A stretch of 64,000 nucleotides of DNA from positions 1,321,501 to 1,385,500 of the forward strand of contig NZ_CP128494.1 in assembly GCF_030369615.1 (NCBI RefSeq), in the 5' to 3' direction. The translations under genes were made by a program, and so were the position numbers. The notes under the pieces are model-generated. The model was not told the origin of the DNA. It saw nothing but the letters and a program-made list of their open reading frames with translations, and searched no databases. Positions 1-7,882 of the stretch are shown here, piece by piece (position 1 is the stretch's first letter; every line of letters starts with the position of its first letter). This DNA comes from Geobacillus stearothermophilus ATCC 12980. GTDB taxonomy: Bacteria > Bacillota > Bacilli > Bacillales > Anoxybacillaceae.

Positions 1-45
1 GGCGGGCGGAGCGGAGACTGAAGGGAACTGGGAGGGGGACGGAAT

Positions 46-444
46 ATGGCCGCATTGGCGCTGGCGCTGTGCGTCGTCTCGATCGCCGCGTCGCTTTGGC
101 TCAAAGAGCAGGTGGAGCGCGTTTTGTTTCGCTGGAGAAACGTTCCTGTTCTCCATGCGGCCAATATCGTCATCATTGCGGCCATCGTTGCGGTTGCCTA
201 TTATCGGCTGAGCGGCATCGGCGTCTACTTGCGTGATTTGGCCGACATCGATGGATTTTGGTATGTATTTGCCGGAACAACGCAGCTTGTGCTGCCGCTT
301 TATTTGTTCGCCAGCTGGCTGCTCGCCAGGCGACGCGGGCGCGAGAAAAAATATACGCGCAGCAAAGACAAAAAGGTGCTGTATATCAACGAAAGGTATC
401 TTGCGCGCCGCTATCGCGACGATTATCGTTCGAAAACGTCTTAA
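46..444 (+). CDS. Small three-TM membrane protein, unknown function
   Basis: I do not recognise this 132-residue protein. It shows three hydrophobic segments (about residues 1-19, 38-54 and 71-94) followed by a very basic tail of about 38 residues rich in Arg, Lys and Tyr, so it is probably an inner-membrane protein with a cytoplasmic positively charged end. The ATG at 46 follows a GGGAGGGGG ribosome binding site at the usual distance. A strong terminator begins two bases after the stop, so it is the last gene of its unit. The next gene on this strand, deoD, is nearly 300 bases away and probably has its own promoter. The upstream context lies outside the window. Confidence 0.65.
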   Translation: MAALALALCVVSIAASLWLKEQVERVLFRWRNVPVLHAANIVIIAAIVAVAYYRLSGIGVYLRDLADIDGFWYVFAGTTQLVLPLYLFASWLLARRRGREKKYTRSKDKKVLYINERYLARRYRDDYRSKTS

Positions 445-445
445 A

Positions 446-478
446 AAGGGAGAGCAGCTCTCCCTTAAAATTTTGTTT
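446..478. terminator. Rho-independent terminator
   Basis: A perfect 9-bp stem (AAGGGAGAG / CTCTCCCTT, loop CAG) is followed by a T-rich run. It closes the upstream membrane gene. The stem also overlaps the stop codon of the small minus-strand gene at 465-572. Confidence 0.85.
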
Positions 479-572
479 TTTCTTTTTTGGACGTTGACGG
501 CTGGTTGTTCGCTTTTGAGGATGGATTCGTTTTGTTGGCGTACTCCACCGCCTGCTCAAGTTTCTTTTTCAC
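465..572 (-). CDS. Small basic hydrophilic protein (35 aa)
   Basis: A short reading frame begins with GTG at 572, placed six bases after AAAGGAGGA, which is a near-perfect ribosome binding site. The product starts VKKKLEQAVEYANKTNPSS and is Lys-, Ser- and Asn-rich with no membrane segment or cysteine. The size and composition resemble the small acid-soluble or minor spore proteins of Bacillaceae, but I cannot assign a family. It lies antisense between two plus-strand genes and ends inside the upstream terminator. The ribosome binding site is the main support. A chance ORF is the alternative. Confidence 0.5.
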   Translation of the reverse strand: MKKKLEQAVEYANKTNPSSKANNQPSTSKKEKTKF

Positions 573-729
573 CGTCTTTCCTCCTTTCCCGCCGTGTGGG
601 CGCGAATAGTATGCCCGCCTTTCGCTCAAGCTACTCGAGGCAAGACTGCCATTTTCCGCAAACATATGATATGATAAACAAGGGCATGGCCGAACCATAA
701 CCGTTCGAAGTCATAAGGAGGAATCGAGT

Positions 730-1437
730 TTGAGCGTACATATCGGAGCCAAACAAGGGGACATCGCCGAACGCATTTTGCTGCCGGGCGACCCGCTGCG
801 CGCCAAATACATTGCCGAGACGTTTTTGGAAGGGGCGGTGTGCTACAATGAAGTGCGCGGCATGTTCGGATTTACGGGGACATACAAAGGGCATCGCGTC
901 TCCGTCCAAGGGACGGGGATGGGAGTGCCGTCCATTTCGATTTATGTCAACGAATTGATCCAAAGCTATGGAGTAAAGACGCTCATCCGCGTCGGAACAT
1001 GCGGCGCCATTCAACCGGATGTGCGCGTGCGTGACGTCATTTTGGCGATCGGCGCATCCACCGATTCTAACATGAACCGTCTCATTTTCCGCGGCCGCGA
1101 TTATGCGCCGACGGCGGATTTCCACTTGCTGCGGACGGCATACGACGTTGGAATGGAAAAAGGATTGGCGCTCAAAGTCGGCAACGTCTTTACCGCCGAC
1201 ATGTTTTACAACGACGAACCAAACTGGGAAACGTGGGCGCGCTACGGCGTATTGGCCGTCGAGATGGAAACGGCGGCGCTCTATACGTTGGCGGCCAAAT
1301 TCGGCTGCCGGGCGCTGTCGGTGCTGACGGTCAGCGACCATATTTTAACCGGCGAGGAGACGACAGCCGAAGAACGGCAAACGACGTTTAACGAAATGAT
1401 CGAGGTGGCGCTCGAAGCGGCGGTTCGCAGCAGCTGA
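730..1437 (+). CDS. deoD: Purine nucleoside phosphorylase, DeoD type
   Basis: This 235-residue cytoplasmic enzyme phosphorolyses purine (deoxy)ribonucleosides to free base and (deoxy)ribose-1-phosphate in purine salvage. Length and motifs match the hexameric DeoD family: the phosphate-binding [13 protein letters not shown] near residue 20, [16 protein letters not shown] near 60, RVGTCGAIQ near 86, and the substrate-binding [13 protein letters not shown] near 178. The start is TTG, chosen because AAGGAGG lies 8-14 bases upstream and the family N-terminus [13 protein letters not shown] follows directly. A peptidase gene follows 51 bases downstream on the same strand, an association also known from Bacillus subtilis (deoD-yodJ). 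Confidence 0.96.
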   Translation: MSVHIGAKQGDIAERILLPGDPLRAKYIAETFLEGAVCYNEVRGMFGFTGTYKGHRVSVQGTGMGVPSISIYVNELIQSYGVKTLIRVGTCGAIQPDVRVRDVILAIGASTDSNMNRLIFRGRDYAPTADFHLLRTAYDVGMEKGLALKVGNVFTADMFYNDEPNWETWARYGVLAVEMETAALYTLAAKFGCRALSVLTVSDHILTGEETTAEERQTTFNEMIEVALEAAVRSS

Positions 1438-1488
1438 TGATGCGGCGGCTGTTCGGTGCGCCCCGGGAAACAGAAAAGGGGAAGATGA

Positions 1489-2304
1489 ATGAATCAGCGT
1501 TGGCAAACAGCGGCGCTTATGTGCCTGTTGCTCGTTGGCTGCCAAACGGGAGGAAGCGGTGACGGCGGCGCGGCCGGCTCGCCCGGGCAGCCGGCGGAAC
1601 ATACGGCGCCGCCCAGCGTTCATAAACGAGAGGAACTCAACCGGCCGGTTGACCCGGATTTGCAGCTTGAAGCGAAATATTGGAACGTCATCGAGGTGCG
1701 AAACGGCCAAAAGGTCATTATGAATCCGGACAACATTTTGGTGCTCGTCAATAAAGAGCAGTCGCTTCCGTCCGGTTACAAGCCGGCCGATTTGGTTGTG
1801 CCGCGCGTGCCGTTTTCGTTTGCCGACCCGAATGCAGAAAAGCGGCGTATGCGGGCCGAGGCGGCCGCCGCGCTCGAAGAAATGTTTGCCGCCGCCCGCC
1901 GCGATGGCATCGAGCTTGTCATGGTGTCCGCTTACCGGTCGTATGAGCGGCAGAAGGCGATTTTTGCGGAGGAGGTGCGGCAAAAAGGGGAGAAAAACGC
2001 CGTCCAGGCCGTCGCCCACCCGGGACAAAGCGAACACCAGACAGGGCTTGCAGTCGACATTAGCAGCCGGTCGATCGGCTGCCAGCTGACCGAGGCGTTC
2101 GGGGCGACAAAAGAAGGACAGTGGGTCGCTGCCCACGCGCACGAATACGGGTTTATCATCCGCTATCCGAAAGGGAAGGAAGCGGTGACCGGCTACAAGT
2201 ATGAGCCGTGGCATCTTCGCTATGTCGGGCGGAAGGCCGCCGCCGTGATGAAAGAGCGCGGCATGACAATGGAAGAATATTTTCAAGCGGTAAAAAAAGT
2301 GTAA
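1489..2304 (+). CDS. D-Ala-D-Ala carboxypeptidase lipoprotein (VanY/LdcB, YodJ-like)
   Basis: The 271-residue product has a lipoprotein signal (MNQRWQTAALMCLLLVGC) with the lipobox Cys near residue 18, then a Gly/Pro-rich linker, then a M15B peptidase domain. Zinc-site motifs are visible: SAYRSYERQ, SEHQTGLAVDIS (the SxHxxGxAxD motif) and EPWHLRYVG. The family trims the terminal D-alanine or works on tetrapeptides in peptidoglycan, outside the membrane. It lies downstream of deoD and may be cotranscribed with it, and a strong terminator follows. YodJ of B. subtilis is the probable counterpart from gene order and length. Confidence 0.9.
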   Translation: MNQRWQTAALMCLLLVGCQTGGSGDGGAAGSPGQPAEHTAPPSVHKREELNRPVDPDLQLEAKYWNVIEVRNGQKVIMNPDNILVLVNKEQSLPSGYKPADLVVPRVPFSFADPNAEKRRMRAEAAAALEEMFAAARRDGIELVMVSAYRSYERQKAIFAEEVRQKGEKNAVQAVAHPGQSEHQTGLAVDISSRSIGCQLTEAFGATKEGQWVAAHAHEYGFIIRYPKGKEAVTGYKYEPWHLRYVGRKAAAVMKERGMTMEEYFQAVKKV

Positions 2305-2362
2305 AGACGGGGCTTGCCTAAAAGAGCGGCAATGCTTCTATCTAGGGCAGCATGGAAAAACA

Positions 2363-2416
2363 GACCACCGCGAAAAACCCGGTAAAACCAAGGGTTTCAG
2401 AGGTGGTCTCTTTTTT
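2363..2416. terminator. Bidirectional terminator between convergent genes
   Basis: GACCACC pairs with GGTGGTC and an inner AAACCC/GGGTTT extends the stem. The run TCTTTTTTA follows on the plus strand and TGTTTTTCC on the minus strand. It sits between the convergent peptidase and methyltransferase genes. Confidence 0.85.
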
Positions 2417-2486
2417 ACATACTTTCGGTTCCATTTCATCAAAAAGGGGCTTTTGAGTCAGTACCCGTGTTCGTTTGTTGCAGCCC

Positions 2487-3185
2487 CTATGTCTCACACC
2501 AAAACACGCAGTACCCGAGCCGGTCGGCAAATTGAGCTGTCAGCTGCTGATGCTTCTGCCACATGCTTGCCATCTCCGGCGTCGTCGGGAAGACGATGAC
2601 GGCCGGCGCCCCTTCGCCCGCCGCCTCCGCCGCCGTTTTGTAAAAGAAATGGCGGCAGCGGAATCCGTTTTGTTCAAGCGTTTTTTTCCATTCGCCGGGC
2701 GTCATCAGCCGCTTGAAGCCGTAGAACGCGGTGATCCGCTGCTGCTCGGCGGCGGTGAGCCGCTTATGGCATGCTTCGATGCCGATGAATGTGCCCCCTT
2801 TCTTCAGCACGCGGCAGATTTCATCAAGGGCAGCAGGCAGTGAAACAAAGGCGAGCACCGATTCGGAAAGGACAAGATCAAACGTGCCGGCGGGAAACGG
2901 CAGCGATTCGACTGAAGCCTGGTGCAGGCGAACCGGAACCGCCATGGCACCGAAACGCTGCTTCGCCTTGGCGATCATTTTGGGATGGAGATCGATGGCC
3001 GTCACGTCCGCGCCGTACTGTCTAGCGATATACGCCGCTGTCTGCCCTGTGCCGCAGCCGACGTCAAGCACGGCGGTTGAGCGGTCAATATTAAGTTTAC
3101 GTAAGATTTGTTTTGTCAACTCAAAACCGCCGGGGTGGGCGCCGTCAATCCCCATGTCCGCCAACCAGTCCAAATACGTCATCAT
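2487..3185 (-). CDS. Class I SAM-dependent methyltransferase
   Basis: The 232-residue cytoplasmic protein carries the Rossmann-type SAM-binding motif I (AVLDVGCGTGQTAAYIA), the acidic strand-2 end (VTAIDLHP) and the motif IV/post-I region (FDLVLSESVLAF). This defines the methyltransferase-11/25 group, but the substrate cannot be told from the sequence. I place the start at the ATG pair at 3185/3182 because GGAGA lies just upstream. A longer frame to 3221 lacks its own ribosome binding site. It is divergent from the CDF exporter and shares a terminator with the peptidase gene. Confidence 0.85.
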   Translation of the reverse strand: MMTYLDWLADMGIDGAHPGGFELTKQILRKLNIDRSTAVLDVGCGTGQTAAYIARQYGADVTAIDLHPKMIAKAKQRFGAMAVPVRLHQASVESLPFPAGTFDLVLSESVLAFVSLPAALDEICRVLKKGGTFIGIEACHKRLTAAEQQRITAFYGFKRLMTPGEWKKTLEQNGFRCRHFFYKTAAEAAGEGAPAVIVFPTTPEMASMWQKHQQLTAQFADRLGYCVFWCET

Positions 3186-3359
3186 GGCATTCTCTCCTTT
3201 TTCACTCAGTTGGTTTATCATATGCCAGAGAGCCGTTTTTTGTCTTTGAGCAAAAAAATTGGCTTGTCCCTATACTCATGAAAAAAAGCAATTTTGTTGC
3301 TATAGACCCAACCGCTATCAAGCTGGTACACTGATACGTGCAAGAACGAGAACGCTAGG

Positions 3360-4238
3360 TTGGTGAATGGAGTGGAACGGAAACAACGGGCGGAGGCTGG
3401 GGTGTTGTTAAGCCTCTTTATCTATCTTCTGCTGGCAGCCGGCAAGCTTTTGGCCGGGGCGGCAGCCGGATCGGACGGAGTGAAAGCGGACGGATGGAAC
3501 AATTTGAGCGATGTGATGGCTTCCGTCGCTGTCTATATCGGCATGAAAATTGCCAAAAAACCGCGCGACCGCAATCATCCGTACGGACATTCGCGGGCGG
3601 AGAACATTTCGTCGCTGTTGGCCGCCTTTTTCATGATGTCCATCGGTATTGATGTGATTACAGACGGCGCCCGCACGCTTCTTGGCGGCGGGAGGGAGGC
3701 CGCCCCCGATTGGCTGGCGGCAGCGGTCGCCCTTGCTTCAGCAGCAGTGATGTTCATCATCTATGTCATCAATGTGCGGCTGGCGCGGCGGACGAACAGC
3801 ATGGCGCTGGCGGCCGTAGCGAAAGACAACTTATCGGATGCACTCGTCAGCATTGGCGCCGCGCTTGGGATTGTCGGCGCGCATCTTGAGTGGGCATGGC
3901 TTGACCCGTTGGCGGCGCTCGTCATTGGTGCGCTCATTTGCAAGACGGCGTGGGAGGTGTTTATGGAAACGGCCCATGCGTTGACCGACGGGTTTGATGA
4001 AAGAAAGCTCGCCATTTACCGGCAAGAAATCGCTGCGGTCAGCGGGGTGCGTGATGTCGCGGATATTAAGGCGCGCATGCTCGGCGATGACGTTGTGCTC
4101 GAAGTAACCATCCGCGTCGATTCGCAGTTGACGGTAGTGAAAAGCCATGAAATTGCCGACGAGGTCGAGCGTTTAATGAAAAAACGGCATAACATCCGGG
4201 CGACGCACGTTCATGTGGAGCCGGAAGCGGTGCGCTGA
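3360..4238 (+). CDS. Cation diffusion facilitator (CDF) metal exporter
   Basis: This 292-residue inner-membrane protein exports divalent cations by proton antiport. It has about six TM helices in the first 200 residues, the metal-site region DGVKADGWNNLSDV near residues 37-52, the typical HPYGHSRAENISS, and a C-terminal cytoplasmic domain ending in HVHVEPE. The pattern is closest to the Bacillus manganese exporters MneP/MneS as I know them, but the metal is an inference. The TTG at 3360 has only a weak ribosome binding site, and GTG at 3363 or 3372 are alternatives. A small inverted repeat AGCAA-N5-TTGCT (3287-3301) in the upstream gap could be a regulator site. Confidence 0.88.
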   Translation: MVNGVERKQRAEAGVLLSLFIYLLLAAGKLLAGAAAGSDGVKADGWNNLSDVMASVAVYIGMKIAKKPRDRNHPYGHSRAENISSLLAAFFMMSIGIDVITDGARTLLGGGREAAPDWLAAAVALASAAVMFIIYVINVRLARRTNSMALAAVAKDNLSDALVSIGAALGIVGAHLEWAWLDPLAALVIGALICKTAWEVFMETAHALTDGFDERKLAIYRQEIAAVSGVRDVADIKARMLGDDVVLEVTIRVDSQLTVVKSHEIADEVERLMKKRHNIRATHVHVEPEAVR

Positions 4239-4293
4239 GCGGAGGCCAAGCAAACGGGGGCGCGGCCGTCGCGCCCCAACCGCCTGCCGATCA

Positions 4294-4320
4294 AGAGGGA
4301 GGGATGGTCCTCCTTTTTTT
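4294..4320 (+). terminator. Probable terminator after CDF gene
   Basis: GGAGG pairs with CCTCC across a six-base loop and is followed by seven Ts. A separate GC hairpin (GGGGCGC/GCGCCCC, about 4257-4276) precedes it. The short stem lowers confidence. Confidence 0.6.
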
Positions 4321-4519
4321 CGAATGCTGCCGTCCGATGGACGCTCCTGCTTTGTTAAGGCATCGTTCCATTCGGCGGACAAAAGCGGCTTTCGGCGGGC
4401 ACGGGGCGGCGTTGCTGCGCCGATGTTCCGGCCGTTTTTTCGGCGGCCGGCGAGGAGTAGTTTTTCGGCAAACGGCAAACAATACGAATAAACGCATCAG
4501 TTAGAAAGGAGACTCGTGT

Positions 4520-5476
4520 ATGTCCATCCATCCGAACCCCCGCTTGCCGCTTGGCGGAATATACGAACGGCATGCGCCGGCGGGCGGCCAGTCGTGCTGG
4601 CTTCATTTCACCGCCGCCGCCAAGCCGGATTTGGAACGGTTCCTCTCCTCGCTGTCGATTCATCCGCTCGCCCGAAAACGGCTTATAGGTGGAACAGACA
4701 TTCCACTGGTCGATGAGTACGAAGGATTCCTTTTTGTATCGTTGTTTATCATCCGTCCGTCCGGCCGAACGGCAAACATTCGCCTGCTTGCCGCCGAGCG
4801 GCATATCATCAGTTATATGGATGAAGATGACCCGTTTATCGGCCATGTGAAAGAACGGCTGTTGGATCATCGCGATCAGGCGCTGTACCCTGGATATGTT
4901 CTTTACCATTTCCTGGACTTAGCCGTCGCTCGCTTTTTGCAGGTGATCGACCAAATCGCCGACCGCATTCAGGCGCTTGAGCGGCAAGTGTTTGCGACGC
5001 CGTTCGCCAATGAAATCGGGCGTGAAATTTACCGGATGAAAACCCATCTTCATGAGCTGCGGCAAGTGGCCGAAGCGCAGGAAGAGGCGATCAAAACGAT
5101 CCGCCATGCCGAGCTGCCGTACATCAACGCGGAAACGAATCCATACATCGATGAGGTGGCCTCCCGTTTCGCCCGCGTGCCGGCGGCGCTCGACGCGTTT
5201 AAGGAATCATTGTCCGCCATTTTCGATTTGCAACTGTCGCTCAAATCCGATCATATGAACGTCATTATGAAAACATTGACATTGGTGAGCGTCATATTTT
5301 TGCCGATGACGTTTATTGCCGGTGTCTACGGCATGAATTTTTCGTTTATGCCCGAGCTGAAATGGCGGTACGGGTATCCGTTCGCCCTGCTGCTGATGGC
5401 GACCGTCGCCGTCCTCATTGCCCTGTATTTTAAGCGCAAAGGTTGGTGGGGGGAGACTGGGACGAAAGAAAAATAG
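4520..5476 (+). CDS. corA: CorA-family magnesium/divalent cation channel
   Basis: The 318-residue protein has a large cytoplasmic alpha/beta plus coiled-coil N-terminal part and two C-terminal TM helices. The diagnostic YGMNF motif lies near residue 270 at the end of TM1, followed by the short acidic loop (MPELKW) that forms the outer selectivity ring, and by a basic C-terminus (FKRKGWW). These features define the pentameric CorA Mg2+ channel. AAAGGAG lies 8 bases before the ATG. It stands alone, about 90 bases upstream of the first YjcZ mini gene. Confidence 0.93.
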   Translation: MSIHPNPRLPLGGIYERHAPAGGQSCWLHFTAAAKPDLERFLSSLSIHPLARKRLIGGTDIPLVDEYEGFLFVSLFIIRPSGRTANIRLLAAERHIISYMDEDDPFIGHVKERLLDHRDQALYPGYVLYHFLDLAVARFLQVIDQIADRIQALERQVFATPFANEIGREIYRMKTHLHELRQVAEAQEEAIKTIRHAELPYINAETNPYIDEVASRFARVPAALDAFKESLSAIFDLQLSLKSDHMNVIMKTLTLVSVIFLPMTFIAGVYGMNFSFMPELKWRYGYPFALLLMATVAVLIALYFKRKGWWGETGTKEK

Positions 5477-5534
5477 GCGCCAGCTTGCAAAAATGGGCGT
5501 TGGCCCGGTCGTTTGGGCGGGCGGACGCATATGA

Positions 5535-5554
5535 TGGTCCCATCAACGGGACCA
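5535..5554 (+). other. Hairpin just upstream of a YjcZ ribosome binding site
   Basis: TGGTCCC and GGGACCA form a 7-bp stem with a six-base loop, ending right where AAGGAGG of the next small gene begins. It has no T tract, so it is not a clear terminator. It might shield or stabilise the 5' end of the mRNA. Confidence 0.5.
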
Positions 5555-5568
5555 AGGAGGTGTCCGCC

Positions 5569-5658
5569 ATGAGCAGTTTGGTCAGCAGCGGTTATGCGCT
5601 CGTCATTGTTTTGTTCATTTTGTTGATTATTGTCGGTTGTGTATGTGTCGCCTGGTAG
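5569..5658 (+). CDS. YjcZ-family sporulation mini protein (29 aa)
   Basis: The product is one short hydrophilic head (MSSLVSSGY) and a single TM helix ending in a Cys/Trp tail. The core LVIVLFILLIIVGC is the hallmark of the YjcZ/YtgP-like Bacillaceae sporulation proteins. AAGGAGG lies 8 bases before the ATG. Two paralogues follow at 6409 and 6541. The mini proteins are known from spores, but their biochemical role is unknown. Confidence 0.85.
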   Translation: MSSLVSSGYALVIVLFILLIIVGCVCVAW

Positions 5659-5768
5659 GAAGCCGGACGGAAAAGAAGGGGAAGACGGGTCAAACAGTGC
5701 GGCTAGGCAAGACGGTGAAAGGGGCGGGCGCATCCCGTTTTGCGTCGGTTTCCCCTCGTTTTGTTCAC

Positions 5769-5803
5769 AAAAACACGCCGGATGACGCGGTCGTGTTTTT
5801 TTA
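5769..5803 (+). terminator. Rho-independent terminator
   Basis: AAAACACG pairs with CGTGTTTT around an inner CCG/CGG stem, and TTTTTTT follows. It separates the first YjcZ gene from the transporter remnant. Confidence 0.75.
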
Positions 5804-5864
5804 TAGATAAAATGAGGCGGCGGTATAATGGAACGGAAGCGATTAGGGAAAAGGAGAACATCAT

Positions 5865-6284
5865 ATGGGGCATTTCAGTGAAGAAAAGCAAGGGGTTTTG
5901 TACACCGCCGCCTCATACTTGTTGTGGGGAGTGCTGCCACTCTATTGGAAACTGCTTGAGGCGCGCCCGGCGCTCGAGATTTTGGCGCACCGCATCATAT
6001 GGTCGTTCGCTTTTATGATCATTCTTTTGGCGGCGACCGCCGTGCCGCTTTTGTATTTCGCCAAAGGGGCGAAGCGCGTGTCGATGACGATGCTCGGCTT
6101 TTTGCAATACATTTCGCCGACGATTAGTCTTCTCCTTGGTGTCTTTTTGTTCGGCGAACCGTTTACGCGAGCCCATTTGTACGCATTCAGCTGCATTTGG
6201 ACGGCGCTTATCGTGTTTTCCGTTGTTCAAATCAAGCAAGCGCCAGGGCAGAAAAAATGGAAGCGAAGTTCGCTTAAAGCATAA
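5865..6284 (+). pseudogene. RarD/EamA transporter with internal in-frame deletion
   Basis: The 139-residue frame reads like the first about 55 residues of a RarD-type EamA permease (GVLYTAASYLLWGVLPLYWKLL, then ALEILAHRIIWSFAFM), directly joined near residue 60 to the last about 80 residues (AKGAKRVSMTMLGFLQYISP, then GVFLFGEPFTRAHL). Family members are about 300 residues with ten TM helices, so roughly 160 residues are missing and the frame is kept. A four-to-five-TM protein is unlikely to transport. Start and ribosome binding site (AAAGGAGAACATCAT-ATG) are intact, so a short product is probably still made. Confidence 0.8.
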
Positions 6285-6285
6285 A

Positions 6286-6318
6286 AGCGGTCCGAGAACG
6301 GGCCGTTTTTTTGTTTTT
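6286..6318 (+). terminator. Rho-independent terminator
   Basis: CGGTCC pairs with GGGCCG (one wobble) and is followed by seven Ts. It closes the RarD remnant. Confidence 0.75.
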
Positions 6319-6408
6319 ACGGCAAATACCTATTTTTGCCGAACCCCCTAACCATTTTCCTGGTTTGTGAATAGTCTACTAGTACAAAAACAAAGGAGGT
6401 GTTGGTAA

Positions 6409-6507
6409 ATGGGTGCAGCTTACGGCGGCGGATTCGCGTTGATCGTTGTTCTGTTCATCTTGTTGATTATTGTCGGATGCGCATGTATCGGTGGTTGGGT
6501 GTGCTAA
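6409..6507 (+). CDS. YjcZ-family sporulation mini protein (32 aa)
   Basis: The second YjcZ paralogue has a Gly/Ala head (MGAAYGGGF), the same LIVVLFILLIIVGC helix core as the copy at 5569, and a Cys-containing tail ending in GGWVC. AAAGGAGGTG lies 7 bases before the ATG. A third copy starts 33 bases after the stop, so these two very likely share a transcript. Confidence 0.87.
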   Translation: MGAAYGGGFALIVVLFILLIIVGCACIGGWVC

Positions 6508-6540
6508 CGAACCCTACTTTCTAGCAAGGAGGTGACGAAT

Positions 6541-6675
6541 ATGACATGCGGCTTTTATGGCGGCTGGGGCGGCTATGGCTTCGGTTATCCGGGTTACGGC
6601 GGCTACGGCTACGGCTTTGTGCTGATCGTCGTTTTGTTTATTTTGCTCATTATCGTCGGGGCAACATGGTGCTAG
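6541..6675 (+). CDS. YjcZ-family sporulation mini protein, Gly/Tyr-rich head (44 aa)
   Basis: The third paralogue carries an extended head made almost entirely of Gly, Tyr, Phe and Trp (residues 4-26, with YGGWGGYGFGYPGYGG) before the conserved LIVVLFILLIIVG helix and a C-terminal Cys. AAGGAGGTGACGAAT precedes the ATG. Such aromatic-glycine heads occur in other Bacillaceae YjcZ proteins. Spore-coat or membrane association is inferred only. A terminator follows directly. Confidence 0.87.
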   Translation: MTCGFYGGWGGYGFGYPGYGGYGYGFVLIVVLFILLIIVGATWC

Positions 6676-6690
6676 GCGGATGATGGGCAT

Positions 6691-6736
6691 GCGGAGGGAG
6701 ACGGCCGGGCAACGGCTGTTTCCCTCCGCTTTTTTT
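6691..6736 (+). terminator. Strong rho-independent terminator
   Basis: GCGGAGGGA pairs perfectly with TCCCTCCGC around an inner GCCG/CGGC stem, followed by seven Ts. It ends the two-gene YjcZ unit. Confidence 0.9.
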
Positions 6737-6815
6737 GTGAACAGGCAGGAACAACGAAAGGAAGTGGAGAAATCATAAACGATGAGAAAATGGAAAGCAT
6801 ATGGAGGACGGGGAA

Positions 6816-7709
6816 ATGACACATATTGCAAAAGACATCGTCGCGACGTTTTCGATCGTCGCGTTCGATCCGGCGACCGGGGAGCTTGGCATCGCTGTTC
6901 AATCGAAATTTTTAGGCGTTGGTGCGGTTGTTCCGTGGGCGAAAGCGGGCGTCGGCGCCGTGGCGACGCAGTCATATGCCAACACGTCATACGGCCCACG
7001 CGGCCTCGAATGGATGGAACAAGGGAAAACGGCGCAAGAAACGCTTGAGTTGCTCGTTGCCGATGACAGCGAGCGCGATTTGCGCCAGGTCGGCATCGTG
7101 GATGCGAAAGGACGGGCAGCAACGTTCACCGGAAAAAAATGTTACCCGTGGGCGGGCGGCATTACCGGACCGAACTATGCAGCGCAAGGCAATATTTTAG
7201 CCGGGGAGGAAACGGTGCTGGCGATGGGAAGAACATTCGAGCAGGCCAAAGGGCCGCTCGCCGAGCGATTGCTAAAGGCGCTTCAAGCTGGTCAGGCGGC
7301 GGGGGGCGACCGCCGCGGGCAACAGTCGGCTGCCTTGCTCGTTGTGAAAGAAAGGGGCGGCTATGGCGGGTACAATGACCGCTATATCGATTTGCACGTT
7401 GACGACCACCCGCGGCCGATCGAGGAGCTCATTCGCCTGTATGAGCTGCGCCAGCTTTATTTTGAGAAACCGCGCCCCGAAAAAGTGGCTGTAATGGAAG
7501 GCGCGGTCAAGGAAGAGGCGGCTTTCCACTTGATCCGGCTCGGCTACTTGCCGAAAGAGCGCGCCGCCGACAGCGAGGCGCTTCACGAAGCGCTGAAAGC
7601 GTATATACATACAGAAAACTTTGAGGAACGCGAACTAGAAAAAGGGAAAATCGATCTTGACGTGCTCGCGTATATGAAACAGCAGCCGTCGCCGCAGGGG
7701 GAAAAATAA
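6816..7709 (+). CDS. DUF1028 family protein (Ntn-hydrolase-like)
   Basis: The 297-residue cytoplasmic protein matches DUF1028 over its whole N-terminal two thirds: ATFSIVAFDPATGELGIAVQS, then VGAVVPWAKAGVGAVATQ and GKCYPWAGGI-type segments. The family has an N-terminal-nucleophile hydrolase fold and is often met near amidohydrolases, but its substrate is unknown to me. A C-terminal extension of about 80 residues is charged and helical. I choose ATG 6816 rather than 6801 because GGAGG at 6803 is correctly spaced only for 6816. The gene is monocistronic between two terminators. Confidence 0.85.
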   Translation: MTHIAKDIVATFSIVAFDPATGELGIAVQSKFLGVGAVVPWAKAGVGAVATQSYANTSYGPRGLEWMEQGKTAQETLELLVADDSERDLRQVGIVDAKGRAATFTGKKCYPWAGGITGPNYAAQGNILAGEETVLAMGRTFEQAKGPLAERLLKALQAGQAAGGDRRGQQSAALLVVKERGGYGGYNDRYIDLHVDDHPRPIEELIRLYELRQLYFEKPRPEKVAVMEGAVKEEAAFHLIRLGYLPKERAADSEALHEALKAYIHTENFEERELEKGKIDLDVLAYMKQQPSPQGEK

Positions 7710-7770
7710 AAAAATAAAAACGATCACTGCATGGTTGGTCGGGCGGATGAATGGCGTTGTATGAAAAGCG

Positions 7771-7803
7771 AAGGTGTCCCAAAAGGAGCGGGACACCTTT
7801 TCC
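7771..7803. terminator. Terminator, GGTGTCCC/GGGACACC type
   Basis: AAGGTGTCCC pairs with GGGACACCTTT across about nine bases and runs into T residues. The same stem sequence recurs as terminator at 30901, 44449 and 46847 in this window. Confidence 0.85.
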
Positions 7804-7882
7804 TATGACTGCATATGCGCAGACAATGATTTATGCGGTGTTTCGGTTCAGGAAAAACAGCCCGTGTTTGGGCAGCGGCCGT

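Noticed and set aside
631..2286. Long minus-strand ORFs opposite deoD and the carboxypeptidase gene
   Set aside because: GC-rich coding strands leave open antisense frames. No motifs or ribosome binding sites support them.
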